64,000 nucleotides of DNA from an uncultured Allomuricauda sp. (GCF_947499695.1 NZ_CANMPQ010000006.1:1-64000); one strand, 5' to 3'. Shown: positions 53,441-62,996, counted from the first letter of the stretch. Made by a program: numbers and translations. Notes: generated by a model from the letters alone, not told the origin.

Positions 53441-54353
53441 GAAAAGTAAAATTGTATTTATACTTGGCTTTTTTGTCGGCTTGGCTTCGATGAAAGGGCA
53501 AGATATTCTGGATTTATTGGATAAAGAACTATCCAATGAAAAGAAATACTTTACCCAGGCCACTTTTAAGGCCAACAGGGTTTTATTAGGTCAGTCGGTA
53601 GAGACCAGGAAAAAGGGGGTTATGGAGTTTACCTTTGGAACCCGATATTGGAATATTCCTAATAATACGACTGGACAAAGCTTCGGTGCCGATCGTTTTT
53701 CTGCTCATTTTGGGGTTCGATATTCATTTAGTGATCGATTCACCTTTGGTGTTGGAGCTACAACTTTGGATGGTATTCTCAATGGTTTCGCAAAATATCG
53801 TTTGGTGCGCCAAACAGATGATGGGTCTACACCTTTGGGTATCACTTTGGTGCAAGGAACTTCCTATTTTACAAGGGATTTTATTGGTTTTCAACTACCA
53901 AGTGATTCAGCTGATAGATTATCGTGGGTGACGCAGGCCATTTTCGCCAGAAAGTTTGACCGGAATCTATCCTTTCAAATTGCTCCTACTTATATTCATT
54001 TAGGAAATGAAAACATACCGCTGAACAATACGGACTACTTCTCTCTAGGTTTTGGGGGACGTTATAAATTGAGCAACCATGTTTCTTTGGTTTCCGAATA
54101 TTATTATCTATTTGGAAGGGAAGAAGGGCCAGAAGGTTTTAACTTATTTTCACTAGGCGTAAATTGGGAAATCAGTGATTTGATACTTCAGTTTTCATTG
54201 ACCAACGCAAAGAGTTTCGACGATATTTCAAATTATACCCTCGCGCCAAACAACTTCAATTTCAATGCAGGCCGTTTACATATTGGGGTAAATGCTACTT
54301 ACGTGCTGCATTTCAACCAAAAAAAGCGCTCTATTAAGAGTGTGAAAGAATAA
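53430..54353 (+). CDS. DUF5777 family outer-membrane beta-barrel protein
   Basis: 307 aa from ATG 53430, inside the end of the YceI gene (11-bp overlap). Signal peptide (KIVFILGFFVGLASMKGQ). The body is a chain of aromatic-rich strands as in a barrel: FTFGTRYWNIPNN, FGVRYSFSDRFTFGVGATTLDG, RKFDRNLSFQIAPTYIHLGN, YYYLFGREEGPEGFNLFSLGV, ending in a lipid-facing VGVNATYVLHFN. DUF5777 barrels occur beside YceI genes in this phylum. Export channel or scaffold, unknown. Confidence 0.88.
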   Translation: MKNKKSKIVFILGFFVGLASMKGQDILDLLDKELSNEKKYFTQATFKANRVLLGQSVETRKKGVMEFTFGTRYWNIPNNTTGQSFGADRFSAHFGVRYSFSDRFTFGVGATTLDGILNGFAKYRLVRQTDDGSTPLGITLVQGTSYFTRDFIGFQLPSDSADRLSWVTQAIFARKFDRNLSFQIAPTYIHLGNENIPLNNTDYFSLGFGGRYKLSNHVSLVSEYYYLFGREEGPEGFNLFSLGVNWEISDLILQFSLTNAKSFDDISNYTLAPNNFNFNAGRLHIGVNATYVLHFNQKKRSIKSVKE

Positions 54354-54371
54354 AAGGATCAGAGAATTTAC

Positions 54372-55526
54372 CTAGAGGTTCAGCCACTGTTTAAACTCGG
54401 CAGCTTTGTTTTTTCCGATAATTATGTCTACTTCGGAATTGGGGTTCACCAATATCTTTAATTGACTGTTGCTATATCTGATTATTTTTTCAATAGCTGA
54501 AATAGCAATGATAAACTGCCGGTTGGCGCGGTAAAAGAAACTGCTATCCAACCCTGAATAAAGTTCGTCAAGACTGCTGTTCGTAGTTGATTTCTTCCCC
54601 CTCACATCTACCACATATGTTATGGTATGCTCTGTATAAATGTAGGCGATATCATCAATTGCAATGGGTAAAAGCTCATTTCGGAGATACGTAAGGATAC
54701 GTTTTTTGCCACTATCGCTTTGCTTTTTATTCTTTTCGTTCGCTCCTTGATCGTTTTTATCTACTTCTTTTTCAGTTTTAGTGGCCTCTTCGACCCTTTT
54801 TTGGTATTTACCCAAATCATTATTCAATTTGGCTAAGTTGATGACCTCACTTTCCAACTCCTCATTTTTGGTTTCCAACTTTTTCTCATATAAACTGCCT
54901 ATGAGTCTTACGGCAATAACCGAAGTCAAGATTACAATAAAACCAACAATACTAAAAAGTGTATAAAATCGATTGCGAAGGGTTTTTATTTGCGATGACA
55001 TTTTACTGAAGTTGGCATGGGCAGCGACAAGCCAATCAGAATTTTTTATTGGATAAATATAAAGGATACCTGTCCGTTGTTTTTCACTGCTAAGGTTTTG
55101 GTCACTCAGGTCAGAACCTTTACCTCCGGTAAGAAGATTATAAAAATCTTCAGAACCGATTTCACTATCAATGGCCATAGATATGGATTGATTGAATCCA
55201 ATTTGGGTTCCGCGCTGTTGGTTTTCAGGGTGACAAATGCTCTTACCTCCCCAGTCCATTATGCTTATAAAACCTGATTCTTCATGTGTGCTTTGAATGG
55301 TTTCTTGAACATTTTCAATTATAATCTCCTTGGAAATACCATTTTCCAATTGATTTTCAATGAGAGAAGCAACCTCTTTGGCCTCGCGTTTACTGGATTC
55401 CAATTGGGTACTCAACAATTGGTCGGTGCTAATACGAACAAAATATTGAGCGGTGATACCACCAATGATTGCAAAGATGATTGCAATGGCTAAAAATGTA
55501 AAAAAGTAAAGTCGGTCTTTCCGCAT
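54372..55526 (-). CDS. Membrane-anchored one-component LytTR regulator with extracytoplasmic sensor
   Basis: 384 aa. N-terminal helix (residues 8-30, FTFLAIAIIFAIIGGITAQYF), a periplasmic cache-like domain (35-180: ESGFISIMDWGGKSICHPENQQRGTQIGF, TGILYIYPIKNSDWLVAAHA), a second helix (about 187-212, FYTLFSIVGFIVILTSVIAVRL), a charged coiled linker (KKLETKNEELESEVINLAKL, KNDQGANEKNKKQSDSGKKR) and a LytTR DNA-binding domain (285-384: ELLPIAIDDIAYIYTEHTITYVV, FYRANRQFIIAISAIEK). There is no kinase or receiver domain, so signal and DNA binding are in one chain. No partner gene is adjacent. Confidence 0.88.
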   Translation of the reverse strand: MRKDRLYFFTFLAIAIIFAIIGGITAQYFVRISTDQLLSTQLESSKREAKEVASLIENQLENGISKEIIIENVQETIQSTHEESGFISIMDWGGKSICHPENQQRGTQIGFNQSISMAIDSEIGSEDFYNLLTGGKGSDLSDQNLSSEKQRTGILYIYPIKNSDWLVAAHANFSKMSSQIKTLRNRFYTLFSIVGFIVILTSVIAVRLIGSLYEKKLETKNEELESEVINLAKLNNDLGKYQKRVEEATKTEKEVDKNDQGANEKNKKQSDSGKKRILTYLRNELLPIAIDDIAYIYTEHTITYVVDVRGKKSTTNSSLDELYSGLDSSFFYRANRQFIIAISAIEKIIRYSNSQLKILVNPNSEVDIIIGKNKAAEFKQWLNL

Positions 55527-55835
55527 AATTCCAAAAAAGGGAAAAGCCCATTACAAGGGCTATGCAATATAGGATTTATGGATTAAAATAACGGAAGTGA
55601 AGCCATATTTTCAAGCTGCCCTTTAAATCAGCGAACTAATCCCATGAACAAGGGCTTTCACTCGTGTATTACATCAGAGTGTCAATAAAGACGAGGGTTG
55701 CGAAGAATACGAAAATTTCACTTTTAAGGCTTAAAATTCAGCTTCACCCTGTTTTTTTTGAAATAAGGGTGGTCTCGGTTGTTCATTTGACCTATCAAAA
55801 TTATAATCATCATTTACGATCTAAATTAAATTACT
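55527..55835. other. Divergent intergenic region between the LytTR and lamin-tail genes
   Basis: 309 bp. It holds a CACCCT/AGGGTG inverted repeat (55745-55750 with 55766-55771) and a 9-bp direct repeat ACAAGGGCT at 55553-55561 and 55650-55658. No exact -7 box, terminator or RNA gene seen. Since one flanking gene is a DNA-binding LytTR protein, these are candidate operators, but the evidence is weak. Confidence 0.35.
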
Positions 55836-58190
55836 ATGAAAAAGAATTTCTTAAAAATTATCGCAGCAGTGTTTTTGTTTGCTGCATGTTCAGAAGACGA
55901 TCCTATCGTTGGTGTTCCTGATGACCCAACTCCTGGAGGAGACAATCCTACGGCTACCGGTACGATGGTGCTTAACGAGGTGGAGTATCTCGGGAATCGT
56001 GTTGAAATTTACAACAATAGCAATGCTAGTGTTGATTTATCCTCATATTGGTTATGCTTAGGCCCAGGTCAATATTCAGAAATTGGAGGTCTTGTAACGG
56101 AAGGAAATGTAAACCTTGGTGCTGGAGAATACCTAAGTGTTTCTTATGAAATGCCAGAGGCAGCAGGTGGTCTAGGACTGTACTCATCAAACAATTTTAC
56201 CGATTCAAGTGCTATTGTAGATTTCGTGCAATGGGGTGCTGCAGGAGCCGCTAGAGAGAACGTAGCAGTTGCGGCGAGTCTTTGGACAGCCGGAGAGTTT
56301 GTTCCTGTAATGGGAAGTGCTGATAACAGTATTGTTTATGACGGTAATGGCAATGGTGCGTCCAACTGGGCCGAAACATCTACCGTGACCATTGGAGCTG
56401 ACAACGTATTGACAGTTCCCGCAGAAGTAAGATCAATTGTAATAAACGAAGTACAATTTGGCAATAGAAATTTGATTGAGCTTTACAACAATGGTAATGT
56501 AGCTGCTGATATTAGCTCTTATTGGCTTTGTCTTGGACCTGGACAATATGTTCAGTTAAGTGCAGCCACTATTGAAAGTGGAGATACAAACTTAGATGCA
56601 GGTGAATTTGTAGTGGTAAACTATGATTTGCCAGATAATCAAGGTGGATTGGGATTATACTCAAACAATTCCTTTACCGATTCTAATGCAATCATGGATT
56701 TCGTGCAATGGGGTGCTGCAGGCGCCGCTAGAGAAAATGTTGCCGTAGAAGCTGGAATTTGGACAGTTGGTGAGTTTGTAGCAACTGTTAATGCTACAAG
56801 CAGTATCGAATATGATGGTGAAGGAGACGCTGCATCCGATTGGGCAGAAGAAACCAAGCCTTCTTTTGGGGTAGCCAATGATATTGAAACAGCTAGCACA
56901 ACATTTAATATTACGATTACAAATGCAGCTGAAGTGTTCAACGTACATACCTTCAGTGAAAGAAATAGAACTGGTGAAGCTGCAACTACAGGTCCATTGA
57001 ACCAGGATAATGACTACTACGAAATTACATTCCAAGCAGTTCCTGGTACAAAAATCACTCCTGTGACCATGATGGGCAACAGTAATGATTGGTTTTTGGC
57101 TCCTGAGGACTTAGCTGGAATTAGTCTTTGGGAAAATGGTTCAGCATTGAACAATGTAGATATTGCCGACCAATTGGTACTGTATGATTTAGGAACCGAA
57201 ATTGACAATGAACCAACTTACTTTCCTCCTGCTGGAGCCAATGTAGGTCCAGCTGACCCTAACAACTTGGTTAGATTGGTAGATAGAGGTGGTATGAGAG
57301 GTAATGACTATTTAACTGCTGTTCTTACCTATGCCGCCGGTGATGGTCAATCTGCTGGTACATTCACATTGAGAATTACTGCTATCAACACTGCCAATTT
57401 TGTTGTAACTCCTGGTATGGCTGTATTGCATGCAAACAACGAACCATTGTTTACTGTAGGTGAGCCAGATAGAGGATATGGTCTTGAAGGAATTGCGGAA
57501 GATGGAATGCCTGGTGCCTTGTACAACTTTTATAAAGAAACCGGTTCAGGAGGTTCTTTCCTAAGATTGGCTTCGACCAGAACTGTTTTCTCGCCAGGTT
57601 TGGTATATGCCTTCAACAGTGCAAGTGATCCATTGGTATTGCAAGGTCAGACCAATCCAACCGGTAACGGATTAGAGGAATTGGCCGAAGATGGAGTAAA
57701 TAGCGTAGCTGTGGATTACCTAAACGGTTTGGGATATCCGGTGGCCGCTAGTAATGAAGCTGCTCCTGTAGGTCCAGGTCAAAGTTTGACATTCTCTATT
57801 GAAGTACCACAAGACCAAGGATATCGTTTTGGATTCGCTACCATGTTCGTTGATACCAACGATTGGTTTTTAGCCTATAACAATGCAGGTTATCCACTTT
57901 TTGATGAAAATGGTATTCCTGCTTCTGGTTTTGGTGCAAGTGAAAAGTCATATCTATATGATGCAGGTACCGAGGTAGACGAAGCTGTAGGTTTTGGAAT
58001 GTATCAAGCTCCAAGACAATCAGGATTGAATGAAGGTCCTTCGGATGCAAATACAGCTGTCCGAAGAGTTAGCGATTTGGAGGACGTACAATTTGGCAAA
58101 GGTGTTTATGACAATGGCCCTGGTGTTGTATATCTTCATGACCCCCGTGGAGGATACAATGTGATTAAGATTGAGATTCAACCTCAATAA
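55836..58190 (+). CDS. Surface lipoprotein with two lamin-tail domains and two spondin-like segments
   Basis: 784 aa. Lipoprotein signal with C18 (FLFAACSEDDP); the acidic SEDD after Cys fits the flavobacterial lipoprotein export signal, so surface exposure is likely. Two lamin-tail-like domains follow (about 43-180 and 200-345): VLNEVEYLGNRVEIYNNSN and IVINEVQFGNRNLIELYNNG, each with DFVQWGAAGAARENVAV. Residues 353-540 and 540-780 are spondin-type: TPVTMMGNSNDWFLAPEDLA..YDLGTEIDNEP and FATMFVDTNDWFLAYNNAG..YDAGTEVDEA, with EDGM/EDGV blocks between. No catalytic site seen. Function unknown, perhaps adhesion or matrix binding. Terminator downstream. Confidence 0.82.
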   Translation: MKKNFLKIIAAVFLFAACSEDDPIVGVPDDPTPGGDNPTATGTMVLNEVEYLGNRVEIYNNSNASVDLSSYWLCLGPGQYSEIGGLVTEGNVNLGAGEYLSVSYEMPEAAGGLGLYSSNNFTDSSAIVDFVQWGAAGAARENVAVAASLWTAGEFVPVMGSADNSIVYDGNGNGASNWAETSTVTIGADNVLTVPAEVRSIVINEVQFGNRNLIELYNNGNVAADISSYWLCLGPGQYVQLSAATIESGDTNLDAGEFVVVNYDLPDNQGGLGLYSNNSFTDSNAIMDFVQWGAAGAARENVAVEAGIWTVGEFVATVNATSSIEYDGEGDAASDWAEETKPSFGVANDIETASTTFNITITNAAEVFNVHTFSERNRTGEAATTGPLNQDNDYYEITFQAVPGTKITPVTMMGNSNDWFLAPEDLAGISLWENGSALNNVDIADQLVLYDLGTEIDNEPTYFPPAGANVGPADPNNLVRLVDRGGMRGNDYLTAVLTYAAGDGQSAGTFTLRITAINTANFVVTPGMAVLHANNEPLFTVGEPDRGYGLEGIAEDGMPGALYNFYKETGSGGSFLRLASTRTVFSPGLVYAFNSASDPLVLQGQTNPTGNGLEELAEDGVNSVAVDYLNGLGYPVAASNEAAPVGPGQSLTFSIEVPQDQGYRFGFATMFVDTNDWFLAYNNAGYPLFDENGIPASGFGASEKSYLYDAGTEVDEAVGFGMYQAPRQSGLNEGPSDANTAVRRVSDLEDVQFGKGVYDNGPGVVYLHDPRGGYNVIKIEIQPQ

Positions 58191-58218
58191 TCAGGACCGT
58201 TTTTGTTTTTTGGATTGC

Positions 58219-58256
58219 GGAGAGCTGGAAATTTATTTCTGGCTCTTCTTTTTTTG
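58219..58256 (+). terminator. Rho-independent terminator after the lamin-tail lipoprotein gene
   Basis: 12-bp stem with two wobble pairs, AGAGCTGGAAAT / ATTTCTGGCTCT (58221-58232 with 58235-58246), followed by TCTTTTTTT. It ends 4 bp before the stop of the convergent ACBP gene. Confidence 0.82.
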
Positions 58257-58259
58257 GAG

Positions 58260-58520
58260 CTACTTTCTAATTTCAGTATCTACAATTTGAATATACATGC
58301 GCATAGCCTCTTCAACACTTATGCTTTTAGCTTGGATAAGTGCATTTGCCTTGAAGGCATTGATTAAAGGTGTCTTACTTCCAGGGTTGTCGAAATTCTT
58401 ATTGGCAATTTTAAAATAGGCGTAGAGTTTGAGCAATAAATCTGCTGGCATAGGTTCTGTATAACTATTTACAAAGGCAACAGCTTCTTTAAACTGGATA
58501 TTTAGTTCTTCACTAGTCAT
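58260..58520 (-). CDS. Acyl-CoA-binding protein
   Basis: 86 aa from ATG 58520; a TTG at 58541 would add seven residues. Standard ACBP four-helix length and motif: LNIQFKEAVAFVNSY, LLLKLYAYFKIANKN (conserved YxxxKxA type), and KTPLINAFKANALIQAKSISVEEAM. Binds long-chain acyl-CoA. Rare in many bacteria; here it overlaps the psd gene by 8 bp and is last in the phospholipid operon, so it probably supplies or buffers acyl-CoA. Confidence 0.9.
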   Translation of the reverse strand: MTSEELNIQFKEAVAFVNSYTEPMPADLLLKLYAYFKIANKNFDNPGSKTPLINAFKANALIQAKSISVEEAMRMYIQIVDTEIRK

Positions 58521-59178
58521 CCTTTTCCCTAAATGATGCAATACAGGTTTTGGCGCCTACCACTTTTTGACCCAATTTAACAGCTATGTCACAATCCAAA
58601 GGCAAAAATAAATCTACCCTTGAGCCAAATTTTATGAATCCAGCATCCTGGCCTTGTGCTACTTGCTCACCTTCTTCAGCGTAATTTACGATACGACGGG
58701 CCAATGCCCCTGCAATTTGCCGATATCCAATTTCACCAAATTTTGGTGTGTGCAACACCACAGTGGTGCGCTCATTTTCAGTACTTGATTTGGGATGCCA
58801 TGCAACCAAGTATTTTCCTGGATGGTATTTGGAATAGGTTACTGTACCACTGGCGGCATATCTTGTAACATGTACATTCAAAGGTGACATAAAAATGGAT
58901 ACTTGCTTTCGCATCCCTTTAAAATATTCCGGTTCTTCCACTTCTTCAATGACCACCACCTTACCATCCACAGGAGCCAAAATTTCATCAAAATTTGGCG
59001 TAACCAAACGTCTTGGATTTCTGAAGAATTGCAGAATAAGTATCAAAAGAACCAGGGCAACAACCTGGACAGCAATCCGAACCCATTCAATATTGATGTA
59101 AAACTGTGCAGAAAGGACCATAGCTACCACAGTAAAAAAAGTGATAATTATGATTTTTTGGCCTTCTCTATGAAACAT
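58513..59178 (-). CDS. psd: Phosphatidylserine decarboxylase family protein
   Basis: 221 aa. Short archaeal/type 2-like form. Two N-terminal membrane helices (10-30, 32-50), then the catalytic domain: ILAPVDGKVVVIEEV, VSIFMSPLNVHVTRYAASG, KSSTENERT and the autocleavage site FIKFGSRVDLFLP (the Gly-Ser that gives the pyruvoyl group). Makes phosphatidylethanolamine, the main flavobacterial phospholipid. Overlaps cdsA by 11 bp. Confidence 0.92.
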   Translation of the reverse strand: MFHREGQKIIIITFFTVVAMVLSAQFYINIEWVRIAVQVVALVLLILILQFFRNPRRLVTPNFDEILAPVDGKVVVIEEVEEPEYFKGMRKQVSIFMSPLNVHVTRYAASGTVTYSKYHPGKYLVAWHPKSSTENERTTVVLHTPKFGEIGYRQIAGALARRIVNYAEEGEQVAQGQDAGFIKFGSRVDLFLPLDCDIAVKLGQKVVGAKTCIASFREKDD

Positions 59179-59971
59179 ATGAAAATATATTAAGTATCAA
59201 ATACGCAAATGGCGCGGCAAATACAAGACTATCTAAACGATCCCAAATTCCACCATGACCTGGTAAAATAGCTCCACTGTCTTTGACGCCGGCTACCCGT
59301 TTAAATTTTGATTCCAACAAATCTCCCAAGCTTCCGGCAACCACAATTGTTGTGGCCAACACCATCCATTGAAAAAGAGTTAAGCTGGTCTCATATTTGG
59401 CTAAAATATAAGCCGCGATTAATGCAAAAATAAGACCTCCTAAAGAACCTTCCACAGTTTTTTTTGGAGAAACTGAAGGAAATAGTTTAGTTCTGCCTAA
59501 AGTTCGACCCACCAAATAAGCAAATGTGTCGTTGACCCATATTAAAATAAAGATGCCCATGATAAGGAATTGGGCGAAAGAATTTTGCTTATAAGGTATC
59601 ATGGTCAAGAAAATACAACCACCTCCGATGTAAAAAACGGCGATGACAAACTTCTGAAGACCAGTAAAATGCTTTTCTTTTTTAGAAAACAAGAAGACCA
59701 ACAATGCCAAGTCTACGGTAATGGTAAGCAGCATTAGAATAGTAATTAAAATACTGTCCTGAATCAAATAAATAAATACCCACCAGAGGGCTAGGTAGGC
59801 AACAAAGATGTAGTAATGTTTTAATCGGACAATTTTTTTGAACTCGTACAAACAAGCCAGACCAAATACCATAAAAAGAAAATCGAAAGCATCTGAACTC
59901 AAAAATACTGTGCCCAGCAGAAGTACTGCATAGATAAGCCCTGTAATAGAGCGTCTTAGGATTTCTTTCAT
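59168..59971 (-). CDS. cdsA: Phosphatidate cytidylyltransferase
   Basis: 267 aa, about eight membrane helices. Makes CDP-diacylglycerol from phosphatidic acid and CTP. The C-terminal signature is present: SPKKTVEGSLGGLIFAL and GSLGDLLESKFKRVAGVKDSGAILPGHGGIWDRLDSL. Preceded by the LUD gene (4-bp gap) and followed by psd, so membrane lipid synthesis is in one transcript. Confidence 0.95.
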   Translation of the reverse strand: MKEILRRSITGLIYAVLLLGTVFLSSDAFDFLFMVFGLACLYEFKKIVRLKHYYIFVAYLALWWVFIYLIQDSILITILMLLTITVDLALLVFLFSKKEKHFTGLQKFVIAVFYIGGGCIFLTMIPYKQNSFAQFLIMGIFILIWVNDTFAYLVGRTLGRTKLFPSVSPKKTVEGSLGGLIFALIAAYILAKYETSLTLFQWMVLATTIVVAGSLGDLLESKFKRVAGVKDSGAILPGHGGIWDRLDSLVFAAPFAYLILNIFSYVS

Positions 59972-59975
59972 GTAG

Positions 59976-60584
59976 TTAGTAGTCTTCTAGCAGTAAAAGA
60001 TATACATTTTTTGAGGCACTACCGTAAGAAAGAAAATCATTTTTGTTTTCTGGGGTGGGTTGAAAATGTTTTAGTGTGGTGATATTATTGGGGATATTCT
60101 TTTGATATTTTTCCTTGATGACCTTGAGTCCTTCGCTGATGGAATCGACCAGTTGACTGGTTGTAGCAAAGACGATGAGATTTGCAGGTAGCTCATCCAG
60201 TTTCTTTTCTTTGATTTGATTGGAACACACCAAAATTGAACCATTATGGGCTATTAAATGCTCACATGTGGTGAAGAAGATTTTACTCTCCTTTCTATTT
60301 TCAGTGAATTCTATTTTTTCAGAAGAGAACCTACTTTTCAGTCTTTGATCCATCACATAGAAGAGATGGTTTTGCCAATCATTTTCAGAAATTATATTCT
60401 GGAGTGCTTCTGAAACCTCGGAGTCGTCTTCGCAGTAAATGAACTTTCCACCATTCTTTTTGAAATAGATGGTGAACTTTTCATCAACGGGGATTTTTAA
60501 ATCAGGCATGTGTTCCCCGCGAGTTTCCATGGTTTCTTTAGAAACCTTTTTACCACCTCCAAAAAGTTTGTCAAAAACTCCCAT
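59976..60584 (-). CDS. LUD domain-containing protein (LutC-like)
   Basis: 202 aa. N-terminal GVFDKLFGGGKKVS, then a LUD domain: KFIYCEDDSEVSEALQNI, KIFFTTCEHLIAHNGSILVCSNQIKEKKLDEL and ANLIVFATTSQLVDSISEGL. LutC-type proteins take part in lactate oxidation, but here no lutA/lutB is present and the position within ftsH-cdsA is conserved in Bacteroidota, so the role may differ. Confidence 0.85.
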   Translation of the reverse strand: MGVFDKLFGGGKKVSKETMETRGEHMPDLKIPVDEKFTIYFKKNGGKFIYCEDDSEVSEALQNIISENDWQNHLFYVMDQRLKSRFSSEKIEFTENRKESKIFFTTCEHLIAHNGSILVCSNQIKEKKLDELPANLIVFATTSQLVDSISEGLKVIKEKYQKNIPNNITTLKHFQPTPENKNDFLSYGSASKNVYLLLLEDY

Positions 60585-60639
60585 TTATGGTATCAAGAAT
60601 AGTTGTCCGATGTGATACTGTATAATGAAAACTTGAAAA

Positions 60640-62586
60640 TTATTCTGCTGTCTCAGTCTCCAATTCCTCTTTTTCGAAAGGTCTTTTTCCGAAAATCTTC
60701 TCCAAATCATCCTTAAAGATAACTTCTTTTTCCAACAACCGATCCGCCAATTCTTTTAATTTGTCCTTATGGTCATCCAAAAGTTTAATGGCACGTTGGT
60801 ATTGTTCTTCTATGATTTTGGAGATTTCCTCATCAATCTTTTGCGCAGTTTCTTCACTATAGGGTTTAGTGAAACCATATTCATTGTTGCCCGAAGAATC
60901 ATAATAGGTTATGTTTCCTAGTTGCTCATTCAATCCATATATGGTAACCATGGCCCTGGCTTGTTTAGTCACTTTTTCAAGGTCGCTCAAAGCACCAGTT
61001 GATATTTTATCAAAAATAACACGTTCTGCTGCTCTTCCTCCCATAGTTGCACACATTTCATCCAGCATTTGCTCTGGACGAACAATCAAACGTTCTTCCG
61101 GTAAATACCACGCTGCACCCAGCGATTGTCCACGAGGTACAATGGTCACTTTTACCAAGGGAGCGGCATGTTCCAACATCCAACTTACAGTGGCATGACC
61201 AGCTTCATGATAAGCAATGGTCTTTTTCTCTTCTACGGTAATTATTTTATTTTTCTTCTCAAGACCTCCCACAATTCGATCTACAGCATCCAAGAAATCT
61301 TGCTTGTTTACCGCTTTTTTCTCCTTACGAGCTGCAATAAGCGCCGCCTCGTTACACACATTGGCAATATCTGCACCCGAAAAACCGGGAGTTTGCTTTG
61401 CGAGAAAATCCAAATCTAAGGTTTCTGCCGTTTTTATCGGACGCAGATGGACTTCAAAAATTTCTTTTCTTTCCCTTATGTCTGGAAGGTCCACATAAAT
61501 TTGACGATCAAATCGACCGGCACGCATCAAGGCTTTATCCAATACATCGGCACGGTTGGTCGCCGCCAATACAATAACGTTGGTATTGGTTCCAAAACCA
61601 TCCATTTCGGTAAGAAGCTGATTCAGGGTGTTTTCCCTTTCATCATTGGAGCCTGTAAAATTATTTTTACCTCTAGCTCTACCAATGGCATCAATTTCAT
61701 CAATGAAAATAATCGCCGGAGATTTATCTTTTGCTTGCTTAAAAAGGTCCCGTACTCGTGAAGCACCTACACCCACAAACATTTCAACAAAATCCGAACC
61801 GGATAAAGAGAAAAAAGGAACTTTTGCTTCTCCTGCAACGGCTTTGGCAAGAAGTGTTTTACCTGTTCCCGGAGGACCTACTAAAAGTGCCCCTTTTGGG
61901 ATTTTTCCACCGAGCGAGGTGTATTTATCCGGATTTTTAAGGAACTCCACAATTTCTTGAACTTCTTCCTTGGCACCTTCAAGTCCAGCTACATCTTTAA
62001 AAGATGTACGAGTATCTGTTTTCTCATCAAAAAGCTTTGCCTTGGATTTTCCGATATTGAAAATCTGCCCACCGGCACCGCCTCCTGCACCACCGGACAT
62101 TCTTCGCATGAGATAAATCCAGATTCCGATAATCAACGCGAAGGGCAATAGTGAAAGCAACAGTTCACCCAAAACGTTGGATTCTGTGTCAAAATCTACG
62201 ACTGTGTCAAGATTGTTCTCTTTTTTGATGCTCTTTATCTCATCTTCAAAATTTTGAAGATCACCATAATCCAAAATATATTGCGGAATCTTCCCGGTCG
62301 AGAAGTTGAATGGTTTATCGGCAACATTGCGATGCACATCTTTTTGAAGCGCTTCTTCGGTCAAGAATACTTTCGCCTGACGGGCGTTGGTGATAATCAA
62401 TATTTCTTTAATGTCCCCATTTCGTAAAAACTCCTGTAGTTCTGAAGTAGTCGTCTTTTCAGTACTTGCCAAACTGTTTCCACCAAAGAATTGAAATCCT
62501 ATGATCAAAGCAATTACTACGCCGTAGATCCACCAGGAACTGAAACGAGGTTTTTTAGGGGTGTTTGAATTGTTTTCTTTTGCCAT
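60640..62586 (-). CDS. ftsH: ATP-dependent zinc metalloprotease FtsH
   Basis: 648 aa from ATG 62586; the frame extends to 62640 into rsfS but the ATG five bases after the rsfS stop is the natural start. Membrane helices at 20-36 and about 143-160; Walker A GPPGTGKT at 237-244, Walker [37 protein letters not shown], and the zinc site H460-E461-A-G-H464. It degrades membrane proteins and, in E. coli, LpxC. Gene two of the rsfS-ftsH-LUD-cdsA-psd-ACBP operon. Confidence 0.97.
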   Translation of the reverse strand: MAKENNSNTPKKPRFSSWWIYGVVIALIIGFQFFGGNSLASTEKTTTSELQEFLRNGDIKEILIITNARQAKVFLTEEALQKDVHRNVADKPFNFSTGKIPQYILDYGDLQNFEDEIKSIKKENNLDTVVDFDTESNVLGELLLSLLPFALIIGIWIYLMRRMSGGAGGGAGGQIFNIGKSKAKLFDEKTDTRTSFKDVAGLEGAKEEVQEIVEFLKNPDKYTSLGGKIPKGALLVGPPGTGKTLLAKAVAGEAKVPFFSLSGSDFVEMFVGVGASRVRDLFKQAKDKSPAIIFIDEIDAIGRARGKNNFTGSNDERENTLNQLLTEMDGFGTNTNVIVLAATNRADVLDKALMRAGRFDRQIYVDLPDIRERKEIFEVHLRPIKTAETLDLDFLAKQTPGFSGADIANVCNEAALIAARKEKKAVNKQDFLDAVDRIVGGLEKKNKIITVEEKKTIAYHEAGHATVSWMLEHAAPLVKVTIVPRGQSLGAAWYLPEERLIVRPEQMLDEMCATMGGRAAERVIFDKISTGALSDLEKVTKQARAMVTIYGLNEQLGNITYYDSSGNNEYGFTKPYSEETAQKIDEEISKIIEEQYQRAIKLLDDHKDKLKELADRLLEKEVIFKDDLEKIFGKRPFEKEELETETAE

Positions 62587-62591
62587 TTTGT

Positions 62592-62969
62592 TTAAGAATT
62601 GTAGCTGCTCTCCACCATAGTTACTTTGGCATCTCCCCAAAGTCCTTCAATGTCGTAGAATTCCCTAATCTGTTTTTGAAATACATGCACAACAACATTA
62701 ACATAATCCATTAAAACCCATTCTGCGTTTTCCGAACCCTCAACATGCCAAGGTTTATCCTGTATGGCTTTGCTGACAGTTTTTTGGATGGATGATACAA
62801 TTGCGTTTACATGCGTGTTGGAAGTACCGTTGCAGATAATAAAGTAGTCACAAACTGTGTTTTCAATTTCCCTAAGATCAAGCAGATTCACATCTACTCC
62901 TTTAACTTCTTCTATTCCATGTAATATTAAGGCAATCAGTTCATCTGCGCTAGCTTTCGTTTTCTGCAT
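62592..62969 (-). CDS. rsfS: Ribosome silencing factor RsfS
   Basis: 125 aa. The family signature is full: ENTVCDYFIICNGTSNTHVNAIVSSIQKTV, PWHVEGSENAEWVLMDYVNVVVHVFQKQIREFYDIEGLWGDAK. Binds uL14 on the 50S subunit and blocks subunit joining under starvation. First gene of the operon, five bases before ftsH. Confidence 0.95.
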   Translation of the reverse strand: MQKTKASADELIALILHGIEEVKGVDVNLLDLREIENTVCDYFIICNGTSNTHVNAIVSSIQKTVSKAIQDKPWHVEGSENAEWVLMDYVNVVVHVFQKQIREFYDIEGLWGDAKVTMVESSYNS

Positions 62970-62988
62970 TCAAAAATTTTAGTTTCTA

Positions 62989-62996
62989 CAAAGTTA
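62989..62996 (-). promoter_or_regulatory. Candidate -7 box (TAACTTTG) of the rsfS operon
   Basis: Exact TAnnTTTG on the minus strand, 19 bp before the rsfS ATG. No -33 TTG at 19-21 bp. It lies in the 81-bp divergent region shared with birA. Confidence 0.4.
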
